Shown in pieces: positions 50,766 to 60,250 of a stretch of DNA of 64,000 bases (its first letter is position 1; each line of letters begins with the position of its first letter). Under the pieces are notes generated by a model that worked only from the letters and a program-made list of their open reading frames with translations, did no database searches and was not told where the DNA came from. The position numbers and the translations under genes were made by a program. This DNA is from Streptomyces camponoticapitis (GTDB lineage Bacteria; Actinomycetota; Actinomycetes; Streptomycetales; Streptomycetaceae), in contig NZ_BMMV01000030.1 in NCBI RefSeq assembly GCF_014646115.1, positions 1 to 64,000 on the forward strand, in the 5' to 3' direction.

Positions 50766-51683
50766 CTACTTGACCGCCCCCGCCATGACCCCGGAGACGA
50801 ACTGCCGCTGGAACAGGAAGAAGACCGCCAGCGGAATGATCATCGAGAGGAAGGCGCCGGGCGCCAGCACATCGATGTTGTTGCCGAACTGCCGTACCTG
50901 CTGCTGGAGGGCGACCGTGATCGGCGGGGAGTCGGAGTCCGCGAAGATCAGGGCCACCAGCATGTCGTTCCAGACCCAGAGGAACTGGAAGATGCCGAGC
51001 GACGCGATCGCGGGACCGCCGAGCGGCATCACGACCCGTGTGAACAGCCGGATCTCGCCCGCGCCGTCGAGCCGCGCGGCCTCCAGGAGCTCCCGTGGGA
51101 TCTCCGCGAAGAAGTTCCTCAACAGGAAGATCGCGAAGGGGAGTCCGAAGGCGACGTGGAACATCACGACGCCGAAGGTCGTCTCGAAGATCCCGATCTC
51201 GCCGAAGAGTTCGGAGACCGGGATGAGCGCGACCTGGACCGGGACCACCAGCAGACCGACGACGAGCATGAACCACCAGTCGCGGCCGGGGAAGTCCATC
51301 CACGCGAAGGCGTAGCCGGCGAGTGAGCCGATCACCACGACCAGCACGGTCGACGGGACCGTGATCATCACCGTGGACCAGAGGGAGTTGGTGATGATGT
51401 CGTTGGACAGCAGCTCCGAGTAGTTCTCGGTGGTGAGCTGCGCCGGCTTGGTGAAGACCTCCCACCAGCCGCTCGCCGCGATGTCCGAGGAGCCGCGCAG
51501 CGAGGAGATCAGCAGACCGATCGTCGGCATCATCCAGAAGAGGGCGACCAGGATGAGGAAGACCGAGACGACTCCGCCGCCGGCCTTCGCCGCTATCCGG
51601 GCCGGCAGGGACGGCTTCGGCTTGGCCGATGTCCCGGCCGGCAGGGGCTGCTTCGCCTGTACCGCTGTGTCAGTCGTACTCAT
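50766..51683 (-). CDS. Sugar ABC transporter permease, MalG-like
   Basis: Protein of 305 residues with about six membrane spans. The EAA loop that docks the ATPase is IPRELLEAARLDGAGEIRLF. The N-terminal ~30 residues are cytoplasmic and Lys/Pro-rich. It pairs with the MalF-like permease upstream, whose stop overlaps this ATG (ATGA), and a GGAG ribosome-binding site is present. No ATP-binding gene is in the operon, as in many Streptomyces sugar importers that share the MsiK ATPase. The substrate is probably an oligosaccharide; the arrangement resembles AglEFG. Confidence 0.92.
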   Translation of the reverse strand: MSTTDTAVQAKQPLPAGTSAKPKPSLPARIAAKAGGGVVSVFLILVALFWMMPTIGLLISSLRGSSDIAASGWWEVFTKPAQLTTENYSELLSNDIITNSLWSTVMITVPSTVLVVVIGSLAGYAFAWMDFPGRDWWFMLVVGLLVVPVQVALIPVSELFGEIGIFETTFGVVMFHVAFGLPFAIFLLRNFFAEIPRELLEAARLDGAGEIRLFTRVVMPLGGPAIASLGIFQFLWVWNDMLVALIFADSDSPPITVALQQQVRQFGNNIDVLAPGAFLSMIIPLAVFFLFQRQFVSGVMAGAVK

Positions 51684-53044
51684 CGGCGGTTCTCCTTCTG
51701 CATCCGGCGAATGTTGAAGAGCATCACCGGGATCACGAGCAGCAGGAGGAATACGGCGATCGCGCTGCCCACGCCGACGTTGGCGTCCGTGCCGAACGAC
51801 GAGCGGTAGAGCTGGAGCGCCAGCACGTTCGCGTCGTCCTGGGAGGAGCCTGGCGCGATGATCAGTACCAGGTCGAAGATCTTCAGCACATTGATCATCA
51901 GGGTGACCATGACCACGGCCAGGACCGGTGCGAGCAGCGGGACGGTGATCCGGCGGAACACGTTCCACTCGTTCGCGCCGTCGACCCGTGCCGCCTCCAG
52001 GAGTTCACGCGGCATGCTCGCCAGACCGGCGCCGATCAGCACCATCGCGAAGCCCGCCCACATCCACAGATAGCTGCCGATGATCGCTGGGGTCACGAGG
52101 GAGGGGCCGAGCCAGTCCACCCCGTTGTACGGCTCCTTGAAGTTGGACTCGGGCAGCTGGAGCACGGCTCCGTCGGCCGAGGCCGGCAGGGTGAACGTAC
52201 CGTCGGACGCCGCGGTGGCCGACGCGACGACCTTGCCGTCCTTGACCGCCTCGATCCTGAGGCCGCCCAGGCCGAGTTCCTTGGAGTCCACGACGTTGGG
52301 CTTGCCGCCGCCGCCCTTGGTGAAGTCCAGCCAGGCGGTGCCGGTGATCTCGCCGCCGCCGTTCCCGGCCGTCTTGGCCGGCTCGGCGTCGGACGGCATC
52401 TTGTCCGGCGGCACACCGACCAGCGGGATCAGCGCCGGAGTGCCCGCCGTGACCGGCTGCTTGGTGACGAACGAGCCCTTGGCGTCGCCCGCCTTCAGCG
52501 GATGCACCGGCAGCGGACGGGCCTTGGGGTAGCCGGCCGATTCGGAGAACGTGTCGTGCACGCCCACGGCGACGGCGTTGGCGATGCCGCGCTCCGGAGC
52601 CTGCTCGTACACCAGCCGGAAGATGATGCCCGACGCGAGCATCGAGATCGCCATCGGCATGAAGACGATCAGCTTGAACGCCGTTCCCCAGCGCACCCGT
52701 TCGGTGAGTACGGCGAAGATCAGACCGAGTGCGGTGGCGACCGTCGGGGCCACCACCACCCAGATCAAGTTGTTCTTGATCGCGGTCCGGATGGTGTCCT
52801 CGGTGAATATCTCCACATAGTTGTCGAAGCCCGCGAAGTTGTCGCCGGACTGGTCGAGGAACGACCTGTAGACGGAGAACCCGATCGGGTAGACCACGAG
52901 CGCGCCCAGCAGGACCAGCGCGGGCAGCAGGAACGCCACCGCGAGGCCTTTACGTGTGCCTGTCACGCTCTTGCGCTTCCCCTTGGCGGGGGACGGGGGC
53001 GCCGGCACCGCGGTGCCGGCGCCCCCTGTTGTCGCCGACTTCAC
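51680..53044 (-). CDS. Sugar ABC transporter permease, MalF-like, with extracytoplasmic insertion
   Basis: Protein of 454 residues, longer than the ~300 usual for this family. Spans occur at about 33-55, 92-115 and 122-145. An insertion follows at about 165-305, rich in Gly, Pro and Val and containing a beta-sandwich-like stretch (LRIEAVKDGKVVASATAASDGTF). The conserved C-terminal half then contains the EAA loop MPRELLEAARVDGANEWNVF. GTG start four bases after the binding-protein stop. A 32-bp palindrome lies in codons 6-17. Confidence 0.92.
   Translation of the reverse strand: MKSATTGGAGTAVPAPPSPAKGKRKSVTGTRKGLAVAFLLPALVLLGALVVYPIGFSVYRSFLDQSGDNFAGFDNYVEIFTEDTIRTAIKNNLIWVVVAPTVATALGLIFAVLTERVRWGTAFKLIVFMPMAISMLASGIIFRLVYEQAPERGIANAVAVGVHDTFSESAGYPKARPLPVHPLKAGDAKGSFVTKQPVTAGTPALIPLVGVPPDKMPSDAEPAKTAGNGGGEITGTAWLDFTKGGGGKPNVVDSKELGLGGLRIEAVKDGKVVASATAASDGTFTLPASADGAVLQLPESNFKEPYNGVDWLGPSLVTPAIIGSYLWMWAGFAMVLIGAGLASMPRELLEAARVDGANEWNVFRRITVPLLAPVLAVVMVTLMINVLKIFDLVLIIAPGSSQDDANVLALQLYRSSFGTDANVGVGSAIAVFLLLLVIPVMLFNIRRMQKENRR
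52995..53026 (-). repeat. Perfect 32-bp palindrome in the first codons of the MalF-like gene
   Basis: Sixteen bases from 52995 are followed immediately by their reverse complement to 53026. The corresponding mRNA hairpin would begin 18 bases after the permease start codon and 22 bases after the binding-protein stop codon. Confidence 0.75.
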
Positions 53045-53048
53045 CGCG

Positions 53049-54449
53049 TCAGCTCTTGAAGGCCTTGGCGGCGTCCGACTCCAGCTGCTGCTGAGCGCCC
53101 TTGACGTCCTTCGGGTTCTTCAGGAAGTCCTGGAGGGCCTTCCACTCGCCCTTGCCGGGCGTACCGCCGAACGACTGCGGCATCTGGTCCGACATGTCGA
53201 AGCGGAAGTCGTCACCGGCGTCGATGAGCGCCTTGGCGATGTCACGCTGCACGTCGTTCGGGTACGCCTTGCCGTCCAGGGCCTTGTTCGGCGAGATGAA
53301 GCCGCCGGCCTCCGCCTGGATCTGAGCGGCGTCCGTGGACGCCAGGAAGGTCAGCAGCGCCTGCGCGCCCTTGCTGTCCGTCAGCGCCACGGCCGCGTCG
53401 CCACCGGTCACCACCGGGGAGTCCGCGCCCACGGCCGGGAACGGGAAGACCTTCGCGTCCGTCCCGACCTTCGCGCCGGCCTCGGTCACGTTGACGCCCG
53501 CGAAGTCGGCCGCGAAGACCATGCCCGCCTTCGGCGTGTCACCGCCGGTGAACGTCTGGGTGACGGAGGCGGGGAACTCGGTCTGGAGCGCGCCGTCCGC
53601 GCCGCCGGCGATCAGGGCGGGCTTGCCCCACAGCTCGGCGAGCGTCGTCAGCGCGGTGGCCACCGAGGGGTCGGTCCACTTGATCTCGTGCTTGGCCAGC
53701 TGGTCGTACTTGTCCGGGCCGGCCTGCGACAGATAGATGTTCTCGAACCAGTCGGTGAGCGTCCAGCCGTCGGCGCCGCCGACGGAGACCGGGGTGACAC
53801 CCGACGCCGAGATCGTGTCGGCGGTCGTCAGGAAGTCCTTCCACGTCTTGGGCTCGGCCGCGCCCGCGTTCTCGAAGGCCGTGTTGTTGTACCAGACCAG
53901 CGACTTGTTGGCGGCCTTGTAGTACACGCCGTACTGCTCGCCGTCGACCGCGCCGAGGTCCTGCCAGCCCTTGCTGTAGTTCTTCGCCAGCTGCGCCTTC
54001 GCCTCGGCGCCGGCGGGCTTGGCCCACTTCTTCTCCACGGCCTGCGTGATCGCGCCGACCTGCGGGAGCATCGCGACATCGGGAGGGCTGCCGCCGGCGA
54101 TCTTCGTGCCGAGGAAGTTGACGATCGGGTCCTGCGCGGGGACGAACGTCACCGTCGCCCCGGTCCGCTTCTCGAACTCGTCCAGGACCTTGGTGAAGTT
54201 GGCCTGCTCCGGGCCGGTCCACACCGCGGCGACCTGGATCTTCTCGCCGTCCAACTTGGGCAGTTCGACCGTGGCCGCGGGCTTCTTGCTCTCGCCGCCA
54301 CCGTCCTCCTTGTCATCGGAGCCGCCCCCGCAGCCGGTGAGCACCACGGCGCCGACGACCACGGCCGCCACCGCCGCTCTGTGTGAACCTCGGCCTGCTG
54401 AGGGTGCTCCGGCTCCAAACGCCTTGCGGCCATTAAGAGTTGTACGCAT
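53049..54449 (-). CDS. Sugar ABC transporter substrate-binding lipoprotein
   Basis: Protein of 466 residues. The signal peptide ends in lipobox VLTGC with Cys40, then a Gly/Ser/Asp/Glu-rich linker. The mature part is a family 1 binding protein: VAAVWTGPEQANFTKVLDEFEKRTGATV at the start, LPQVGAITQAVEKKWAKP, and a conserved C-terminal FLASTDAAQIQAEAGGFISPN. It captures sugar outside the membrane and delivers it to the two permeases encoded next. ATG at 54449 is preferred over an in-frame start at 54491. Substrate not determinable; similarity in style to AglE. Confidence 0.92.
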   Translation of the reverse strand: MRTTLNGRKAFGAGAPSAGRGSHRAAVAAVVVGAVVLTGCGGGSDDKEDGGGESKKPAATVELPKLDGEKIQVAAVWTGPEQANFTKVLDEFEKRTGATVTFVPAQDPIVNFLGTKIAGGSPPDVAMLPQVGAITQAVEKKWAKPAGAEAKAQLAKNYSKGWQDLGAVDGEQYGVYYKAANKSLVWYNNTAFENAGAAEPKTWKDFLTTADTISASGVTPVSVGGADGWTLTDWFENIYLSQAGPDKYDQLAKHEIKWTDPSVATALTTLAELWGKPALIAGGADGALQTEFPASVTQTFTGGDTPKAGMVFAADFAGVNVTEAGAKVGTDAKVFPFPAVGADSPVVTGGDAAVALTDSKGAQALLTFLASTDAAQIQAEAGGFISPNKALDGKAYPNDVQRDIAKALIDAGDDFRFDMSDQMPQSFGGTPGKGEWKALQDFLKNPKDVKGAQQQLESDAAKAFKS

Positions 54450-54770
54450 GACTGCCCCGTCTCTCCCGTGCGCGTGCGGATCTTGACGCATGTTTACGCA
54501 TGCGGACCGGCGCCCCGAGCGAGCCGACGACGCCGTCCTTGTCCCGTGCGGTAAGTCCTACGCGCCGTGACCGTAGGCCGCAATACTGTCTTGAGCTTCA
54601 ATTCGAAGATCGTGATGGGCTCGTGACGTGGTTTGCGGACGTAGGGGTAATTTCAGAGATGTGAAGACAGGGCGGCCGCCGAGATCCGGACAGAAATCGG
54701 CTCCGACCTCAGGATGTCCGCTTTCGGCCACCGGGCGACCCCCTGGCCGCCCGACGGCCGAGGGGCGCTG
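54450..54770. promoter_or_regulatory. Region between the sugar operon and the FHA/FtsK-like gene
   Basis: No gene is seen. It holds the sugar-operon promoter. Notable are two adjacent 10-bp repeats at 54483-54502 and, further upstream, a TTGA-N3-TCAA inverted repeat at 54591-54601 that overlaps a CTTC-N5-GAAG inverted repeat (54596-54608). Regulators of sugar operons often bind such sites, but none can be named here. Confidence 0.4.
54483..54502 (-). repeat. Tandem 10-bp repeats upstream of the binding-protein gene
   Basis: On the minus strand CATGCGTAAA and CATGCGTCAA follow each other directly, 34-53 bases upstream of the ATG. A third similar sequence, CATGCGTACAA, contains the start codon itself (54440-54450). 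Confidence 0.5.
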
Positions 54771-57700
54771 TCAGACCCGGCCCAGGGGGCTCACCGGTAC
54801 CGCCGAGACCGAACGGGCCGCCCGTTCCAGGGCACTTGCGAGCAGGGCCAGGTCGGTGGGGCCGTTGCCCAGTTCCCGTACCGGCCGACGGGTCGGCGGA
54901 TCGCCCATGCGCTCCCACTCCAGCGGGACCACGGTGGGCCGCAGCGTCGCCGTACGCGGGATCCGGCCGGTCACCCGGCCGCCCTGGAACGGTGTCACCC
55001 GGCCGTCCGGATGCCCGAGCCTGCCGCGGCCCGGCAGCGGATCGTCCGGGCCGGGCGCCGCCGGGGGCGTGTCCAGAACCACGCGTAGCCGGGCCCGGCC
55101 CGCCAGCTCCGTCTCCGACGTTCGTTCGGGGCGGGCGGACGTGGCGACCAGATGGACGCCCAGCCGCTCACCGTCCCGGGCGATCGCCTCCAGGGCCCGT
55201 ACGACCGAACCGGCCGCCGGGCGGCCCGGACTGCCCAGCGCGGGCGCGACCAGGGCGTCGTAGTCGTCGACAAGGAGGATGAGCCGGGGGAGGACCGGGC
55301 CGGGGCCGGGCTCGCCGCGCGTACGGGACGAGGTCTGGCGCAGCCGCAGGGTGCCGCCGTCCGGGGCGACGCCGGTGCCCGTGCTGCCGGTGCTGGTGCC
55401 TGCGCCGGTCGGCCGCTGCTCCGGCTCGCCCGCGACCGGCACACCCGGTGCGCCCCCCGAGGGCGCCCCGGGGCCGGCCGCCTGCTGCTCGGCCCGCTCC
55501 CGCCGCGAACCGCGCTGCTCGGCCGGGCTCGGCGCGCGCTGGCCCACCATCCGCTCGGCGACCTCACGTCTGTTGTGCCACTCGGCGAAGTCCAGCCGCT
55601 CCAGCACCTCGGCGCGCCGCTTCAACTCCGCCCCCAGCGCCTGCGCGAACTCCCGCATCCGGACCGGGTCGGAGGCCACCAGGTGCTCGGTCACATGCGG
55701 CAGTTCCGTACAGGCCCCCAGACCCTCGCCGCGCTCACCGCCCGCGCCGTCCACCAGGAACAGACCGAGCCTGTCCGGCCGCCCGCCCGCGGCCAGCGAG
55801 GCCGCGACCGCGCGCAGCAGTTCCGTACGGCCACTGCCCGGCGGGCCCTCGATCAGCAGATGCGGGCCCTCCTCCACCAGATCCACGGTCACCGGGCCGT
55901 GCGGCCCCGTGCCGAGCACCGTGGTGCTCCCCGCCGCCGACGCCCAGCGGGCCATCAGCGACGCGGGCGTCGCCCGCGCCAGCCCCAACTCGTCCAGCAG
56001 CCTGGCCGAGCGCGGCAGCTCCGCGGCCTGCCGGCTCCGGCCCGAGCCGGCGCCGCTGCCCGCTTCCGTACGGAGGGGGGCCAGCGCCCGGCCGAAACGG
56101 TCGGCCCACGCGGCGGACACCGCGTCCACCGTCGCGAGCGTGCCGTGCCCGGCGGGCTGCCCCACCGCCGTCCGCAGGAGCCGCAGGGCCGTCGCCACAT
56201 CGCCGCTCAGCATGGCCACCGCCCCGCACTCGCGGAAGGCCAGCGAGGCCGCGCACGCCGTCTCGTACGTCGCGGCGACCGGGGAGACAGGCGAGGCCGC
56301 CGGGGTCTCGGCGAGACAGATCACATGGACACCGGCCACCGAGCCGGCGCCCGCCAGCCGCGCGGTGGTCTCGCGCAGCGCCGACGATCCGGGATCGCCG
56401 TCCACGACCAGCAGGGTGGCGCTCCCCTCGTACCGCCCGGCGGCCTCCGCGATCGACCTGGTGTCGGCCGACGCCCACCCCCTGCCGAGCGGCCCGTCGT
56501 CCAGCCTGCGCGTCAACTCGCCCAGCCGGGCGGTGGCCTGGTCCCGGTCGTACGCCAGGAGCAGCCGGCAGTCCTGGCCGTGGGCCGGCCGCACATGCGG
56601 CAGCCAGCCGAGCCAGCCCCACTCCCGTTTGCGCTGCCCCACAGTTATGGACCGGTCCGCGCTGATCAGCACGATCTCCAGATCGGCGGGGGAGTGCAGC
56701 GCGGCGAGCTGTGCCACGGCCGACCTGGCGAGGCCGGTCAGCCGCTCCCTGGGGCCCGCGAGACCGAGCGAACCGGCCTCGCGCAGGCTCACGGTCACCG
56801 GGACCGAGGGCAGCGGGCCGGATCCGTCGTGCGAGTGGCGCTCCGTCGTACCGAGGCGCAGGACGAGCGATTCGGGGTGGGAGGGGCCGCGCTCCCAGAG
56901 CCGGGGGCCGGGGCCCAGGGCCGTCATCAGTACGGAGGCGGGGTCGGGCCAGGTGTCGTCGAGGGGCGCCGGGCCCCTGCGGGGGGCGGAGCCGGTGGCG
57001 GCCGGGACGTCGTCCTCGGGGAAGTCCTCGTCGCGGGTGCCGGCCAGCCGCCTCGCCCAGGCGCCTATCCCGCCGCGTCGCCTGCCGGGACCCTCCGGCA
57101 GCTCCGTGCCGCGGGTGGGCGTGCCCTGGCGCCGGGAGCCGGGCGTACGGCTGTGTCCCTGCGGGCCGTCGTCGTCGGCCGCGCCGTGAGTCTCGTCACT
57201 CTCGGCCCGGTCGTGCGCGGGGCGCCGGCCGGCGCCGGGCACCGGCACGTACAGGGCGTCGCCGTACCGGGTGTCGGCGTCCGAGCGGGGGGTGCGGGGG
57301 TCGGGCACGCGGGGTGTGACGGCGGGGCCGCCGTGGGCGCCGTACGCGTGGACCGTCCGGCCCCCGGGGCCCGCGCCCGCTCCGTACGACCCGGAGTCCG
57401 CGCCGGACCGCGCGCCACCGTGCGTCCCCGGTCCCGTGCCGGCGCCCGGGTCATCGCCTTCGGCTCCGGTCACGCTTCCGTGCGCGATCCGCAGATGCCC
57501 CTCGCCGTCCGGCGTGGCCGCCAGCGTCGGTGTCCGGCCGCCCGGGATGAGCCGCAGCGCGGACTCGCCCAGCCGCAGCAGGGCGCCCGCCGGGAGCGGC
57601 ACCGCCGCGGACCCGACCCGTACGCCTTCGAGCGTCGTGCCGTTCGTGGAACGCAGGTCCGCCACCGAGACATGACCGTCGTCGGCGACCGTCACCGCGC

Positions 57701-58115
57701 AGTGCAGCCGTGAGACGTCGGGATCGTCGAGCGGTACGTCGGCCTCCGCCGAACGGCCGATCCTGACCTGTCCGCCGTGCAGCAGATGCACCCCGCCCGC
57801 GTCCGGGCCCGCGACCACATGGAGCTGGGCCGCGACGTCGTCGGCGGGCGCGTCGTCCTCGCCGGGGGCCTGGAGGGAGAGCACGGCGCCGTCCACCAGC
57901 GGCGGTTCGCCCAGGGTGCGGCGCTGTGCGTCCAGCCGCTCCCGCCCCGCGTACAGCACGACGGGTCCCGAGACGTCGGGGCCGGCTACGGCCGTGGCCA
58001 GACCGGAGGCGACGGCCGCGAGCGCCGTCCCCGCCGGGGCGGTGACGAGCACGTCGCACGCGCGCCCCGTGGGATGGCCGCTGCGCGGCGCGAGGACGGT
58101 CAGCCGGATCTGCAT
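54771..58115 (-). CDS. FHA domain and FtsK/SpoIIIE-like ATPase protein
   Basis: Protein of 1114 residues. Residues ~1-85 look like a ubiquitin-like/EsxA-associated N-domain. Residues ~100-190 are an FHA phosphothreonine-binding domain (VRIGRSAEADVPLDDPDVSRLHC and LRSTNGTTLEG). A long Gly/Pro-rich linker follows to about 400. The C-terminal half is FtsK/SpoIIIE-like, with a Walker A-type loop GPPGSGRT (Arg763 in place of Lys) and a Walker B-like LILLVDDYDAL. Similar proteins accompany type VII secretion or kinase signalling. It is divergent from pkaA, whose kinase could supply the phosphothreonine its FHA domain reads. Confidence 0.85.
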   Translation of the reverse strand: MQIRLTVLAPRSGHPTGRACDVLVTAPAGTALAAVASGLATAVAGPDVSGPVVLYAGRERLDAQRRTLGEPPLVDGAVLSLQAPGEDDAPADDVAAQLHVVAGPDAGGVHLLHGGQVRIGRSAEADVPLDDPDVSRLHCAVTVADDGHVSVADLRSTNGTTLEGVRVGSAAVPLPAGALLRLGESALRLIPGGRTPTLAATPDGEGHLRIAHGSVTGAEGDDPGAGTGPGTHGGARSGADSGSYGAGAGPGGRTVHAYGAHGGPAVTPRVPDPRTPRSDADTRYGDALYVPVPGAGRRPAHDRAESDETHGAADDDGPQGHSRTPGSRRQGTPTRGTELPEGPGRRRGGIGAWARRLAGTRDEDFPEDDVPAATGSAPRRGPAPLDDTWPDPASVLMTALGPGPRLWERGPSHPESLVLRLGTTERHSHDGSGPLPSVPVTVSLREAGSLGLAGPRERLTGLARSAVAQLAALHSPADLEIVLISADRSITVGQRKREWGWLGWLPHVRPAHGQDCRLLLAYDRDQATARLGELTRRLDDGPLGRGWASADTRSIAEAAGRYEGSATLLVVDGDPGSSALRETTARLAGAGSVAGVHVICLAETPAASPVSPVAATYETACAASLAFRECGAVAMLSGDVATALRLLRTAVGQPAGHGTLATVDAVSAAWADRFGRALAPLRTEAGSGAGSGRSRQAAELPRSARLLDELGLARATPASLMARWASAAGSTTVLGTGPHGPVTVDLVEEGPHLLIEGPPGSGRTELLRAVAASLAAGGRPDRLGLFLVDGAGGERGEGLGACTELPHVTEHLVASDPVRMREFAQALGAELKRRAEVLERLDFAEWHNRREVAERMVGQRAPSPAEQRGSRRERAEQQAAGPGAPSGGAPGVPVAGEPEQRPTGAGTSTGSTGTGVAPDGGTLRLRQTSSRTRGEPGPGPVLPRLILLVDDYDALVAPALGSPGRPAAGSVVRALEAIARDGERLGVHLVATSARPERTSETELAGRARLRVVLDTPPAAPGPDDPLPGRGRLGHPDGRVTPFQGGRVTGRIPRTATLRPTVVPLEWERMGDPPTRRPVRELGNGPTDLALLASALERAARSVSAVPVSPLGRV

Positions 58116-58576
58116 CGCCGTCAGCGGTCCCTTCTGCGCGGGGTGCCCGGCAGGGGTGCTGCCCTGTGTGAATCCCCCCACCCGGCACCGACACATCGTC
58201 CGGTACAGGTCGGCACGGACGGTGAGCGAACGACCCCACACACCGAGTGCTGGATGGCATCTTCGCACCTGCCACCGACAACACGCCCACGGACCACGGG
58301 TAAGTGATCTTGAATGGTCTGCTGTGGGTGCAAAAGTGCGTGGTTGGGAGCGCGTTGGGATCATCCGTGGACCCCGCGGGTACACGTGACTGGCAACCAT
58401 CCGTCGAAGGCGCGCGTCTTCCACTCGAACATGACCGCGACGACACCGCGGCGACCGAGCGTGCGTGCCCGGGACCGCGAGCCCGGCAGGATTCGAAAGA
58501 CAGGCCCTAAAGTAGGTCGGACACCCGGGTGGCCCCGGGGCCATGCAAGGACCACCAGCAGCAGGGAGAGCGTGAC
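58116..58576. promoter_or_regulatory. Divergent promoter region between the FHA/FtsK-like gene and pkaA
   Basis: Some 460 bases without a supported gene. The part 58290-58350 is less GC-rich. A -10-like TAAAGT (58508-58513) lies 63 bases upstream of the pkaA start. No clear inverted repeat was found. Confidence 0.4.
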
Positions 58577-60250
58577 GTGCGGCCGGTAGGCAGCAAGTAC
58601 CTCCTGGAGGAGCCCATCGGGCGCGGCGCCACGGGCACCGTCTGGAGAGCCCGTCAGCGGGAGACCGCCGGCGCCGAGGCCGCGGTGGCCGGGCAGCCCG
58701 GCGAGACCGTCGCGATCAAGGTCCTCAAGGAGGAGCTGGCGAACGACGCGGACGTGGTGATGCGCTTCCTGCGCGAGCGCTCCGTCCTGCTCCGCCTGAC
58801 CCACCCCAACATCGTGCGCACCCGTGACCTGGTCGTCGAGGGTGACCTCCTCGCCCTCGTCATGGATCTGGTCGAGGGCCCCGACCTGCACCACTACCTG
58901 CGGCAGAACGGGCCCTTCAGCCCCGTCGCGGCCTCGCTGCTCACGGCGCAGATCGCGGACGCGCTGGCCGCCAGCCACACCGACGGCGTCGTACACCGTG
59001 ACCTGAAGCCCGCCAACGTCCTGCTGAAGGACGACGGCGACCAGCTGCACCCGATGCTGACCGACTTCGGCATCGCCCGGCTCGCGGACTCCCCGGGGCT
59101 GACCAGGACGCACGAGTTCGTCGGCACGCCCGCCTATGTCGCGCCGGAGTCGGCCGAAGGCCGTCCGCAGACCTCCGCCGTCGACATCTACGGCGCCGGC
59201 ATCCTGCTGTACGAGCTGGTCACCGGCCGCCCGCCGTTCGCGGGCGGAACGGCGCTCGAAGTGCTCCACCGCCACCTCAGCGAGGAGCCGCGCCGCCCGT
59301 CGAGCGTTCCCGAACCGCTGTGGACGGTCATGGAGCGCTGCCTCCGTAAGGAGCCGGACGAGCGGCCCAGCGCGGTGAATCTCGCCCGCGCCCTGCGCAC
59401 CGTCGCCTCCGGCATCGGCGTGCACGCGAACTCCGCCCAGGTGAACGCGGCGATGGGAGTCGGGGCCCTGCTGGCGCCCGACCCGTCGCCCACCGCCGTC
59501 CCCGGTGAGCCGGGAGCCGCCGACCCGACCCAGGTCCTGCCGAGCGGCGCGGGATCGTACGACCCGGCGGCCGCGACCAGCGTGATGCCGACGAACGCGC
59601 CGGGCGCCCCGGCCGGCGCGGCCGACCGGACGTCGGTCATGCCCGTCGGCCCCGGTGGCCCGGGCGGCCCCGACGCCGGACCGCGCCCCGAGGACCCGCA
59701 CCCCTGGCAGAACCAGCTCAGGGCCGCGCGCGACCGCAACGAACAGACCCAGGTCCAGTATCTGGACCCGAGCCAGGACCCGCTCCGGCGCCGCCCCCAG
59801 CGGCCCCAGGGCCAGCAGCCTCCGCCGCCCCAGCAGCAGCGTCAGCGCCAGCAGCGGTCCCCGCAGCCGTACCCGCCCCAGCAGGCCCACCCGCCGCAGC
59901 AGCAGCGGTACGCGCCGCCCCCGCAGCAGCAACAGCGTTACGCGCCGCCGCAGCAGCCCCCGCCCCAGCCGCCCGCGCCGCGCCAGCCCCGGCAGCGCGG
60001 CGCCAACCCGATGCGGATCCCGGGCCTCGGCTGCCTCAAGGGATGTCTGTTCACGCTGGTCCTGCTCTTCGTCGCCGGCTGGCTCGTCTGGGAACTGACC
60101 CCGCTCCAGGACTGGATCGGCGAGGGCCAGAGCTACTGGAACGCGATCAAGGACACCTTCAACACGGTGTCCGACTGGGTCACGGAGCTCGGCGGTTCGG
60201 ACGCCGGATCCACCTCGGGAACCACCTCCGGGTCGACCGGAAGCAACTGA
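58577..60250 (+). CDS. pkaA: Serine/threonine protein kinase PkaA
   Basis: Protein of 557 residues. The N-terminal ~270 residues are a eukaryotic-type kinase domain: glycine loop GRGATGTVW, Lys48 in VAIKVL, catalytic Asp142 in HRDLKPANVL, DFGIARL, and the APE-like APESAEG. The next ~200 residues are Pro/Gly-, then Gln/Pro-rich. A transmembrane segment (CLFTLVLLFVAGWLVW) and a short Ser/Thr/Gly tail end the protein. GTG start with GGGAGAG upstream. Order and neighbours (pkaB, prfB) match Streptomyces coelicolor pkaA. The Gln/Pro region may bind partners. Confidence 0.92.
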   Translation: MRPVGSKYLLEEPIGRGATGTVWRARQRETAGAEAAVAGQPGETVAIKVLKEELANDADVVMRFLRERSVLLRLTHPNIVRTRDLVVEGDLLALVMDLVEGPDLHHYLRQNGPFSPVAASLLTAQIADALAASHTDGVVHRDLKPANVLLKDDGDQLHPMLTDFGIARLADSPGLTRTHEFVGTPAYVAPESAEGRPQTSAVDIYGAGILLYELVTGRPPFAGGTALEVLHRHLSEEPRRPSSVPEPLWTVMERCLRKEPDERPSAVNLARALRTVASGIGVHANSAQVNAAMGVGALLAPDPSPTAVPGEPGAADPTQVLPSGAGSYDPAAATSVMPTNAPGAPAGAADRTSVMPVGPGGPGGPDAGPRPEDPHPWQNQLRAARDRNEQTQVQYLDPSQDPLRRRPQRPQGQQPPPPQQQRQRQQRSPQPYPPQQAHPPQQQRYAPPPQQQQRYAPPQQPPPQPPAPRQPRQRGANPMRIPGLGCLKGCLFTLVLLFVAGWLVWELTPLQDWIGEGQSYWNAIKDTFNTVSDWVTELGGSDAGSTSGTTSGSTGSN

